64,000 bases of DNA, from contig NZ_JAJUWT010000001.1 of assembly GCF_021390395.1 (NCBI RefSeq), positions 1 to 64,000 of the forward strand. The letters run 5' to 3'. The stretch comes from Saccharothrix sp. S26 (GTDB lineage Bacteria > Actinomycetota > Actinomycetes > Mycobacteriales > Pseudonocardiaceae). The notes under the pieces were generated by a model. It did no database searches, was not told where the DNA came from, and saw only the letters and a list, made by a program, of their open reading frames with translations. Positions 34,474-41,414 of this stretch are shown in pieces. The position numbers and the translations under genes were made by a program. The first letter of the stretch is position 1. Each line of letters begins with the position of its first letter.

Positions 34474-35118
34474 TCAGCCCAGGTTGAGGTAGGCCAGCAC
34501 GGCGCGGACGCGGCGGTGCTCGCTGGTGCTGGGCTCCAGGCCGAGCTTGGCGAAGATGTTGCCCACGTGCTTCTCCACCGCGCCGTCGGACACCACCAGC
34601 GAGGCCGCGATGGCGGCGTTGGACAGGCCCTCCGCCATCAGGCCCAGCACCTCGCGCTCACGCTGGGTGAGCGAGTCGACCGGGTTGCGCTTGGCGCGGA
34701 CCATCAGCTGCGTGATGACCTCGTGGTCGATGCTCGTGCCGCCCTCGGCGACCCGGCGCACCGCGGCCACGAACTCCGACACGTCGGCCACGCGCTCCTT
34801 GAGCAGGTAGCCGACGCCGTTCGCGCCGCCGGCCAGCAGCTCGACCGCGTAGCGCTCCTCCACGTACTGCGAGAGCACGAGCACCGGCAGGTTCGGGATG
34901 CGCTTGCGGGCCTCGATCGCCGCCCGCAGGCCCTCGTCGGTGAACGTGGGCGGCATCCGCACGTCCACCAGGGCCAGGTCGGGGCGGTGCTCCTCGATCG
35001 CGGCGAGCAGCGCGTCGCCGTCCTCGACCGCCGCGACCGTCTCGATGCCCTCGTCGGCCAGCAGGCGTTGCACACCCATCCGCAGGAGGACCGAGTCCTC
35101 CGCGATCACCACGCGCAC
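34474..35118 (-). CDS. LuxR/NarL-type response regulator
   Basis: The 214-aa protein has a receiver domain (MRVVIAEDSVLLRMGVQRLL, phospho-Asp in LALVDVRMPPTFTDEG, Lys in GVGYLLKERVADV) and a C-terminal LuxR HTH (DSLTQREREVLGLMAEGLSN, AAIAASLVVSDGAVEKHVGN). It overlaps the upstream kinase gene by 13 bases, so the pair is co-translated. The regulon is unknown. Confidence 0.94.
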   Translation of the reverse strand: MRVVIAEDSVLLRMGVQRLLADEGIETVAAVEDGDALLAAIEEHRPDLALVDVRMPPTFTDEGLRAAIEARKRIPNLPVLVLSQYVEERYAVELLAGGANGVGYLLKERVADVSEFVAAVRRVAEGGTSIDHEVITQLMVRAKRNPVDSLTQREREVLGLMAEGLSNAAIAASLVVSDGAVEKHVGNIFAKLGLEPSTSEHRRVRAVLAYLNLG

Positions 35119-36353
35119 GGCAGCTCCGTTCGGATCACGGTCGGCCCGCCGATCGGGCTCACCACGACGACCACGCCGTCAATCGTCGCAGCACGGTCCG
35201 CCAGGCCCGCGAGGCCACCACCCGGGCGCACCTCCGCGCCGCCGCGACCGTTGTCGGTGACCTCCACCACCACCGAGTTCTCCGTGCGCGAGACCTGCAC
35301 GCGTGCCTGCGTGGCGCCGGAGTGCTTGGCGATGTTCGTCAACGACTCGGCGACGGTGAAGTACGCGGTACTCTCCACGGCTGTCGGCGGGCGCGGCTCG
35401 ACGTCGACCTCCACCTCGACCGGGATGGGTGACCGCGCGGCCAGCGACGACAGGGCCGCGTCCAGGCCACGGTCGCCCAGTACCGACGGGTAGATGCCGC
35501 GGGCCAGGTCGCGCAGCTCGGAGATGGCGAGCTTGGCGTCGGCGTGCGCCTCGGCGATGAGCTCGCGGGCCGCGTCCGGGTCGGACTCCATCTTGCCGCG
35601 CGCCCGGCCCAGGCCCATGGCCACGGCGACCAGGCGTTGCTGCGCGCCGTCGTGCAGGTCGCGTTCGATGCGCCTGCGCTCCGCCTCGGCCGCCTCCACG
35701 CCGCGGGCCCGGCTGGCGGACAGGTGCTCCGCCTTCGCCTCCAGCACGTCGTAGCGCGACGGGCCGAGCAGCGACTGGGCGAGCAGCGCGTGCCCCCTGC
35801 CGAGTGCCTTGAGCAGCCGGTACGCCAGCACGCCGAGCAGCAGGCCGAGCGCGCTCACCGGCAACGCCTTGGCGAACGAGTCGATCAGCCACAGCGTGCC
35901 GTCCGGCAGCGTCACCTCCCACGTGGCCGGCAGCCAGTGCAGGTAGAACGGCAGGAACACGGTGCCCAGCACGGCCGACCACAGCGCCACCGTGAGCGAG
36001 AACTCCAGCGCGCCCAGCGGCAGCATGATCAACCAGTACGCGAAGTCGCGCCACGTCGCCGGATCCTTCGCGAGGGCCTTCGCGCGGGCGGTCACGCCCT
36101 CGGGCAGCGGGCGGTACGGCCGGGGGATGTCGACCCCGAGCGCCGCCCGCAACCAGACCCGTTCAGCCGACGCCGCACCGCGGGCCAGCGCCATCGTCAG
36201 CACGCCCAGGGGGATGCCCACCCAGATGACGGCCGTGCCGACGCTCACCGCGCCCAACGTCACCAGCAGCACGAACCAGAAGATGCCGGTGACCAGGTTC
36301 AGCAGGAAGTACCCGCTGATCCGGCCGATGTTCGGGTTGACCCGCGTCGCCAT
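35106..36353 (-). CDS. Membrane sensor histidine kinase (DesK/NarX class)
   Basis: The protein is 415 aa. The N-terminal part holds four or more membrane helices in a Sensor-type domain, including YFLLNLVTGIFWFVLLVTLG and AVIWVGIPLGVLTMALA. HisKA_3 follows, with the phospho-His in RRIERDLHDGAQQRLVAVAM, then HATPase with ESLTNIAKHSGATQARVQV (N box) and GRGGAEVRPGGGLAGLADRA (G boxes). The ATG at 36353 is chosen over a GTG at 36368. Its partner is the overlapping response regulator. Confidence 0.92.
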   Translation of the reverse strand: MATRVNPNIGRISGYFLLNLVTGIFWFVLLVTLGAVSVGTAVIWVGIPLGVLTMALARGAASAERVWLRAALGVDIPRPYRPLPEGVTARAKALAKDPATWRDFAYWLIMLPLGALEFSLTVALWSAVLGTVFLPFYLHWLPATWEVTLPDGTLWLIDSFAKALPVSALGLLLGVLAYRLLKALGRGHALLAQSLLGPSRYDVLEAKAEHLSASRARGVEAAEAERRRIERDLHDGAQQRLVAVAMGLGRARGKMESDPDAARELIAEAHADAKLAISELRDLARGIYPSVLGDRGLDAALSSLAARSPIPVEVEVDVEPRPPTAVESTAYFTVAESLTNIAKHSGATQARVQVSRTENSVVVEVTDNGRGGAEVRPGGGLAGLADRAATIDGVVVVVSPIGGPTVIRTELPCAW

Positions 36354-36519
36354 GTTCCCCACCTTCACGCCCGATGTACCCGTCCAGCATCGCTCGAACG
36401 GGTGGCCGGAACCATCAGGTCCGCCGGTGGGCGAGGGGTGGGGACAGCCCTACCAACCTAATCGGAATGAACCACGGCGGTCGGGGGGTTATGCTGTGCT
36501 GGAGCAAGACCCACGACAC

Positions 36520-36889
36520 GGGGGTGAACGGTTTCGACTTTGTGCGTTGATTCAAGGGAAGCGTGCCGGTGCAGGCGAGAGACCACCGCAAGCGTCATCG
36601 CAAACCAATAAGCGCCGAGTCTAACGACCAGCGCGCGTTCGCCCTCGCCGCCTGAGGCTAGGAGCGACGCTGTCGGCCCGGAGGAGCCTCCGCTCCGGTC
36701 GCCGGCATCAGCTAGGAGGCTCACCACCGTTCCCGGCCACGGGGAACGGTCGGGACACCCACAGTGGCTGGGCTCATCACGGTGACTTGTCCGCGTGATC
36801 ACCGGAGCCGAGTAGAGATGTAGCGGACTGCGCACGGAGAAGCCTTGATGAAGCGGCAGAGGACCCGGGTTCGATTCCCGGCACCTCCA
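36520..36889 (+). ncRNA. ssrA: Transfer-messenger RNA
   Basis: The 5' end GGGGGTGAACGGTTTCGAC and the 3' TTCGATTCCCGGCACCTCCA form the tRNA-like part; GGGGGTG pairs with CACCTCC with one G-T wobble. The tag frame is read from GCC at 36614 to TGA at 36655, giving AESNDQRAFALAA, the expected hydrophobic LAA ending recognised by proteases. CCA is not encoded. It works with SmpB upstream. Confidence 0.95.
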
Positions 36890-36900
36890 CTCGCTCTGGG

Positions 36901-36950
36901 CGAGGTGTGTCCGCGGAGAGCGCGGACCACCTCGCTCGTCGTGTTTTCCG
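36901..36950 (+). terminator. Terminator of ssrA
   Basis: The outer arms CGAGGTG and CACCTCG and the inner GTCCGCG and CGCGGAC form a two-part stem around GAGAG, followed by a GTTTT run at 36943-36947. It starts 12 bases after the tmRNA end. Confidence 0.8.
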
Positions 36951-37045
36951 GGGGTGCGACCCCCGGGCCCCGCCCGGCGGGCGTTGCCCCCGGACCCCCA
37001 TCCGCGTGGTTGCGTTGGGTCCGCCGGTGGTGGGGTTGGGGCGTG

Positions 37046-37855
37046 TCAGGGTTGGTCGCAGTGCTCGGTCGCGGTGTGCAGTTCGGCGCGCAGGTGCTCG
37101 GCCTGGTGCTGCGCCTGGACCCGCAGCCGTGCCAGTTCGGCGTACTGCCGGGCGTACGGCTCCTGGTGGTCGCGCAACCAGGCGGCCAGGTGGTCGCGCC
37201 GGAGCTTCAGGGTGATCAAGTACGCCCGTTCCCGCGTCGACAGCAGGTCGCGGGCGAGTTCGCGAGCCCGGGCCAGGTGCGGGCCCCTTGTCGACAGCAG
37301 GCGCCTGGCCGCCATCAGCGCCGGCACGTGTCGCGCGGGCTGTCGCGAGTGCAGGCGCGACAGGCCGGTCGCGTGCAACAGGTCGACGGCCGTGGTGCGG
37401 TCGCCATCGGGTGCCAGCATCAGGCCGAGCACGTGGACGAGCTTGTGCTCCTCACCGCGGAAGCGGGCGGCCCTCACGTGCTGCCACCGGGCCCACCACG
37501 AGTAGGACCAGTTCCGAACGGCGGTCGTCGCCAGGTTCACGAGGTACTTCCGGCGGGCCTTCCCCGTCAGCTCGAGCAGCTGACCGCGCATCTCCTCCAA
37601 CCACACGCCGACGCGGTCGTGGGGGAACCCGACCGCGACGGCCGTCAGCACCCAGTGGCCGCTTCGCCGGTGCAGGGCTCGGACGCGGTGCCAGAGCACG
37701 AGCCCGACGGTGGCGAGCGACCACAGCAACCACGATCCGAGCCCGACGGCCAGGGGCACCCACAGCGAATCGCCGAGCGTCGCGCCGATCGCGAGCCCCA
37801 AGGGCAGCGCCGCCAGGGACGCGAGCCTGAGGCACCGCTGGACCTCTTGGTTCAC
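37046..37855 (-). CDS. Hypothetical two-helix membrane protein with long basic cytoplasmic part
   Basis: The protein is 269 aa. Two adjacent membrane helices (SLAALPLGLAIGATLG and WVPLAVGLGSWLLWSLATVG) are followed by some 200 residues rich in Arg, His and Leu, e.g. LHSRQPARHVPALMAARRLL and HLAAWLRDHQEPYARQYAEL, likely helical. No family is recognised. The GTG at 37855 overlaps the stop of the preceding small membrane gene. The open frame further upstream is not used. Confidence 0.6.
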   Translation of the reverse strand: MNQEVQRCLRLASLAALPLGLAIGATLGDSLWVPLAVGLGSWLLWSLATVGLVLWHRVRALHRRSGHWVLTAVAVGFPHDRVGVWLEEMRGQLLELTGKARRKYLVNLATTAVRNWSYSWWARWQHVRAARFRGEEHKLVHVLGLMLAPDGDRTTAVDLLHATGLSRLHSRQPARHVPALMAARRLLSTRGPHLARARELARDLLSTRERAYLITLKLRRDHLAAWLRDHQEPYARQYAELARLRVQAQHQAEHLRAELHTATEHCDQP

Positions 37856-38187
37856 CGGCTGTTCCGCGCCGGCTCGAGCGACCGCGGTTCTCCTCGCTCC
37901 GGTGTCCTCGGGGGTGGGATCCGAGGCTCGGGGCTGAGCAAGCGCACCAGCTCGACCAGGCGTTGCCACGGTTCGCTGCGTCGGGTGCAGATCGCGAACG
38001 CGACGACGCTGACGCCACCGACCGCGAGCACGAGCAACGCCGAGGTGAGCGACCACAGCAGGCCGGTCGACAGCGTCGCCGCGGCGAAACCGCCGAGTGC
38101 CAACGGTCCCGGCAGGCGAGCGCCCCGGCGTAAGCGGGCTCTCGCGGGTGGCGCAGGGTGTCGGCGCTGGCGCCGTGGGTTGGTCAT
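37852..38187 (-). CDS. Small two-helix membrane protein, coupled
   Basis: The protein is 111 aa. After a basic N-terminus ([20 protein letters not shown]) come two hydrophobic helices (ALGGFAAATLSTGLLWSL and ALLVLAVGGVSVVAFAI) and a Pro/Arg-rich tail. It overlaps the next gene by GTGA, so both are made together. Topology resembles its partner, suggesting a two-component membrane complex. Function unknown. Confidence 0.55.
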   Translation of the reverse strand: MTNPRRQRRHPAPPARARLRRGARLPGPLALGGFAAATLSTGLLWSLTSALLVLAVGGVSVVAFAICTRRSEPWQRLVELVRLLSPEPRIPPPRTPERGEPRSLEPARNSR

Positions 38188-38631
38188 CGCTGCGGTTACC
38201 TCGGGGGCGGGGGCAGCGCTTCGGCAACCGTGGATTGCTTCCGAGCTGCGGTGATGAGGGAAATGTCGGTGCCAGGTGCTAGACCATCCATCGGCGGGGT
38301 GCGTGGTGCCCATGAGGCAGCCCGGCTGCCGACGCTGTCTTGCATCTGCGAGGAAATTTTATGGTCTAGATCTTTCTCATCATAGGGTCGTCACCCGAAA
38401 GTGTGGCGGAAGGTAGCGATGGGGCGACCGTCCGGGATCCGTCGCGTGCGGGGGTTCCGGTTAGGGGTCTATCCCGAACGGGCGGTTAGTCCATCCGTGT
38501 GGCGTGATGCACCGTCTCTGTGGCACGCCAGGTCACAGTGCTAGGCCGTTCACCCAGATGAGCTGCACTGAAGGGTGGTTCGACGCACACCACTGTCCCC
38601 AGGCGCTGCTACGCCATATAGGGTTCACCCC
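38188..38631. other. Intergenic region with inverted repeats
   Basis: No gene is supported. CTAGACCAT (38279-38287) and its complement ATGGTCTAG (38361-38369) are 73 bases apart around a relatively A/T-rich stretch. TGGCGTG (38500-38506) pairs with CACGCCA (38524-38530) in a possible hairpin. Before the PadR-like gene a TATAGG (38617-38622) ends 9 bases before the GTG, which would suit a leaderless transcript. Confidence 0.4.
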
Positions 38632-38964
38632 GTGCCAGCACTGCGGATGACTGTTCAAACGCAGGCAGTCCTTCATGCCCTCCTCGCCGATCCGACGGCG
38701 GAGTTGTACGGGCTCGAGATCGCTGAGCGCACGAATCTGTTGCCTGGAAGCACCTATCCGATCCTGACCAGGCTGCTCGAAGCCGGCTGGATCAAGGATC
38801 GATGGGAAGAGGTCGATCCGCACGACGAACGAAGACCGCGCAGGCGCTACTACCGCCTGACCGAGGACGGCGCGGCATCCGCTCGCGAAGCACTTCGCAA
38901 AACGACGAAGAGCCTGGCTGAATCGCTTCCGATCTGGAACGCCACGGTCGAGGGCACTTCGTAG
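38632..38964 (+). CDS. PadR-like winged-HTH regulator
   Basis: The 110-aa protein is a compact PadR HTH: RMTVQTQAVLHALLADPTAE, LYGLEIAERTNLLPGSTYPI, LTRLLEAGWIKDRWE and RRRYYRLTEDGAASAREALR. It lacks the long dimerisation arm of class I PadR proteins, as in class II. GTG at 38632 is supported by the close upstream TATAGG; an ATG at 38647 is possible. It is convergent with the two-gene unit to its right. Confidence 0.85.
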   Translation: MPALRMTVQTQAVLHALLADPTAELYGLEIAERTNLLPGSTYPILTRLLEAGWIKDRWEEVDPHDERRPRRRYYRLTEDGAASAREALRKTTKSLAESLPIWNATVEGTS

Positions 38965-38989
38965 TCCGAGTCCCGAGGCCGATGGCACC

Positions 38990-39658
38990 CTAGCGATCCC
39001 CTCGGGCGAGCTCCCGATCAATCAGCTCGTTCACCATCAGCGCGATGTGCGCGATCTCCAGCAGCAAGGCTGCTTCCTGCGCGGTGCAGCGACGGTGAGG
39101 CGCGGCGGGCCTCAATTGCGTCTGCTCCACGAGGAAGTCCTCGCACCGGGTCGCCAGCCATTTGGCTCGACTCACGAGTTCCGGGTGGCGTGGTTCGCTG
39201 ACGAAGTGGTCGAGCAGTCGGGCGCTGAGGCGCAACGTCGAGCAGTGCGCCTTGAGCCGGTACCACTGTCGTTCGTCGGCAGGCCAGATCGGCGCCGGGG
39301 ACCGGAGCGCGGCGTTGATCGGTCCGAGTTGCCGCCTCACCGCCCTCAGGACCGCTCGCTCCGCGGCACCGCGCAGGAGGCCGGGCAATGAGCGGATCAC
39401 GTCCGTGGTGAGTTCTCTTCGGGCGGTGGGGTCGAGCACGGCGAACTGGCTTTCCAGCTCCGGTACCCAGAGGGTCGCTTCCCGGCTGGGCAGCAGGGGT
39501 GCTATCAGCAACAGCGGCAGTGGGTAATGCGCCGCCGGGTAGAGGCGCAGAACTCGCGCGAACCGCACCGCGTAGACGGCCGCGGTCAAAGCGGTGAACA
39601 ATCTGATGTTCGTCGTGCCACGGGTCAAGGTAAGGGCCGATCGTGCTCCGGCAACCAT
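38990..39658 (-). CDS. Hypothetical protein in an HTH-headed operon
   Basis: The protein is 222 aa. One hydrophobic stretch, HYPLPLLLIAPLLPSREATL, lies near residues 47-66, followed by a helical, basic body (RSLPGLLRGAAERAVLRAVR, KAHCSTLRLSARLLDHFVSE) and a C-terminal segment TAQEAALLLEIAHIALMVNE. I do not recognise a family. It overlaps the upstream HTH gene by 34 bases. The ATG at 39658 is chosen. Third positions carry more A/T than in core genes, suggesting transfer. Confidence 0.55.
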   Translation of the reverse strand: MVAGARSALTLTRGTTNIRLFTALTAAVYAVRFARVLRLYPAAHYPLPLLLIAPLLPSREATLWVPELESQFAVLDPTARRELTTDVIRSLPGLLRGAAERAVLRAVRRQLGPINAALRSPAPIWPADERQWYRLKAHCSTLRLSARLLDHFVSEPRHPELVSRAKWLATRCEDFLVEQTQLRPAAPHRRCTAQEAALLLEIAHIALMVNELIDRELARGDR

Positions 39659-39942
39659 TCGACGACCGGTCGCGAACCCTTGCCACGTCCCCCCGCAACC
39701 CACCGACCATATGCGCTGGCGCGGTACAACAGTGGGCTGCGCAGTCGCATGTCCTGCTCGTGGGGGTGGCTCCAGCGCGCTACGACACACCCTTGTTTCC
39801 GGAGCGCCACCACAATGACGTAGATTTGGGCCGGGCTCATTCCCGTCCGGCTGGAAAGGGTGGCGGCCGACATCTCTCGAGTCGGAGTCGCGGCGAGCAC
39901 GTCGAGAACGCGACGGGCAGCTTTCCGGCGTTGCCAGAACAT
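39625..39942 (-). CDS. Small winged-HTH protein
   Basis: The 105-aa protein starts MFWQRRKAARRVLDVLAATP and has an HTH core (MSAATLSSRTGMSPAQIYVI, then VALRKQGCVVARWSHP), similar to PadR/MarR-type wings. It probably regulates the operon with the downstream 222-aa gene. The ATG at 39942 is preferred to a TTG at 39948. Confidence 0.7.
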   Translation of the reverse strand: MFWQRRKAARRVLDVLAATPTREMSAATLSSRTGMSPAQIYVIVVALRKQGCVVARWSHPHEQDMRLRSPLLYRASAYGRWVAGGRGKGSRPVVEWLPEHDRPLP

Positions 39943-39948
39943 GAGCAA

Positions 39949-40301
39949 ACTCTACCTATTCGGTCACTGATGTTCTCAATATAGGCTAGTGGTTCACCCG
40001 ATGAGCCTATTCGGCTGGAACTGGTCGGGTCGAACGATTCGGGCGCTTTGGTCGGCGAGCGGACTCGCGGGTGCGCCGAGTGGATCCCAGTGTTCAGTCC
40101 GGCCGATGGGTGAAGCTCGGGTCATCTGAACACTCTGAGCATTACTACTGCCCAGTCCGCAAAGAATGACAACGCTGTCGCCTCACTCGAAAGGGTGAGG
40201 CGACAGCGTTGAGTGAACAGCGGATTGTTGTGATGTCCTGATTTTTGCGGGGAGCAGTGGGTGCGAGCGGTCGTGCGACCCGCCGGGTGCGCCGCTCGTC
40301 G
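39949..40301. other. Intergenic region with terminator hairpin
   Basis: No gene is supported. CCTATTCGG occurs twice (39955-39963 and 40006-40014) near an A/T-richer patch (CAATATAGG), a plausible promoter/operator zone for the HTH operon. The remainder up to 40169 shows nothing clear. A strong hairpin, annotated separately, begins at 40170. Confidence 0.4.
40170..40211. terminator. Perfect 17-bp hairpin terminator
   Basis: Exact arms CAACGCTGTCGCCTCAC and GTGAGGCGACAGCGTTG flank the 8-base loop TCGAAAGG, about 90 bases beyond the hydrolase stop on the minus strand. Confidence 0.8.
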
Positions 40302-40937
40302 TCAGGGGTGATCCGCTCGCCGAAGTCGGCTGTCGGCCAGGTAGTCGTTGATCAGGGTGGCGACGAGGGCCGGGGCTTCGCGGGCCATGGCGTGGGTGGT
40401 GTCCAGGCGGGTGATGGTGATGTTCGGTGGCAGGGTCTCGAGGTCTCGGGACAGACCTCGTTGGTAGGGCTCGAACAGGGCTTGTCCCGGCATCGGTCTG
40501 GTGGCCAGGGCCAGCAGCACGGGGCAGCGCAGGGCGCGGAAGACCTCGAAGCAGTCGAGGTCTTCCAGGGCCTGTTGGAGTTCCGGTTGGCCGTAGGCGC
40601 GGAATTGTTCGCGCAGGGTTGCGATTTCTTCTGCAACGGCGGCGGGGTCCAGGTAGCGCTGCGGTTGGGTTGGCACGCCGTGGCCGTCGAGGTCGATCAC
40701 GGCCGGGCACTCCGGGTGCCGCCGGCCCCAGAGGGCGGCGACCATGCCGCCCATGGACATGCCCAGCACGGCCGGGTTGTCGGTGGCGTGCGGTTCGATC
40801 CGGTCCAGGACCGACTCCCAGTCCCACGGGCCCGTCACCGACAGCGGGACCACGTCGTGGCTGCCGTCCAGGGCGGCGATGACCGGATCCCAGTCGGCCG
40901 GGGAACCGCCCGCGCCGTGCAGTGCCAGCACCCTCAT
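40302..40937 (-). CDS. Alpha/beta hydrolase
   Basis: The 211-aa protein shows the hydrolase fold: MRVLALHGAGGSPADWDPVI (oxyanion HG), nucleophile elbow AVLGMSMGGMVAAL (Ser), LRCPVLLALATRPMPG preceding the acid, and ITITRLDTTHAMAREAPA with the catalytic His. Substrate unknown. Its ATG overlaps the stop of the HTH gene upstream (ATGA), so the two form an operon under the 21-bp repeat. Confidence 0.88.
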   Translation of the reverse strand: MRVLALHGAGGSPADWDPVIAALDGSHDVVPLSVTGPWDWESVLDRIEPHATDNPAVLGMSMGGMVAALWGRRHPECPAVIDLDGHGVPTQPQRYLDPAAVAEEIATLREQFRAYGQPELQQALEDLDCFEVFRALRCPVLLALATRPMPGQALFEPYQRGLSRDLETLPPNITITRLDTTHAMAREAPALVATLINDYLADSRLRRADHP

Positions 40938-41359
40938 CTGCCCAACCTCGCTCTCACCGAGGCGACGGTCACGCCGCCGCCGTCCGAGTCGCGCTCCAAC
41001 TTCCCGCGTCGCACCAGGTCGTGGACGCCCTGCTTGGTGACGCCGAGCATCGCGCCGGCCACCGAGTACGAGACCGACCGCGCGGCCGGGTGGCCCATCC
41101 GCCGCGCCACGACCTGGCCCAACGGCGTGCGCCACCAGTCGGCCGGCGGGTCGAACGGCTCGTCACCGGGGTACAGCGCGCCGATCAGCCGGGCGATGGC
41201 GTGCACGGCCGCCGCCTCGTCGTCCCCCTCCATGGCCGCGGCCAGCCGCCCGGCCACCTCGTCGGCCCGGGACGGCAGGTCGCCGACGTCGTCGAAGAGG
41301 ATCTCCAACGGGTCCAGCAGCCGGGTGCGGATGATCGTGGCGATCTGCTCGGCGAGCAA
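40934..41359 (-). CDS. HTH regulator of the hydrolase operon
   Basis: The protein is 141 aa from a TTG at 41359, which has GGAGG 8 bases upstream; alternatives are GTG at 41368 and TTG at 41410, the last inside the repeat array. The body is helical (HAIARLIGALYPGDEPFDPP) and the C-terminus is an HTH of excisionase/MerR type: SYSVAGAMLGVTKQGVHDLV, RRGKLERDSDGGGVTVASVR. It probably represses its own promoter through the adjacent 21-bp repeats. Confidence 0.75.
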   Translation of the reverse strand: MLAEQIATIIRTRLLDPLEILFDDVGDLPSRADEVAGRLAAAMEGDDEAAAVHAIARLIGALYPGDEPFDPPADWWRTPLGQVVARRMGHPAARSVSYSVAGAMLGVTKQGVHDLVRRGKLERDSDGGGVTVASVRARLGR

Positions 41360-41372
41360 CGCGACCACCTCC

Positions 41373-41414
41373 TTGACGCCTATCGTCAAGTACTTGACGG
41401 TCAGCGTCAAGTAC
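41373..41414. promoter_or_regulatory. Tandem 21-bp operator-like repeat
   Basis: The unit TTGACG-N5-CGTCAAGTAC occurs twice in tandem (41373-41393 and 41394-41414). The junction forms a perfect 16-bp palindrome CGTCAAGTACTTGACG at 41384-41399. It lies directly upstream of the HTH-hydrolase operon and ends at the hrpB stop codon. Autoregulation by the HTH protein is inferred. Confidence 0.65.
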
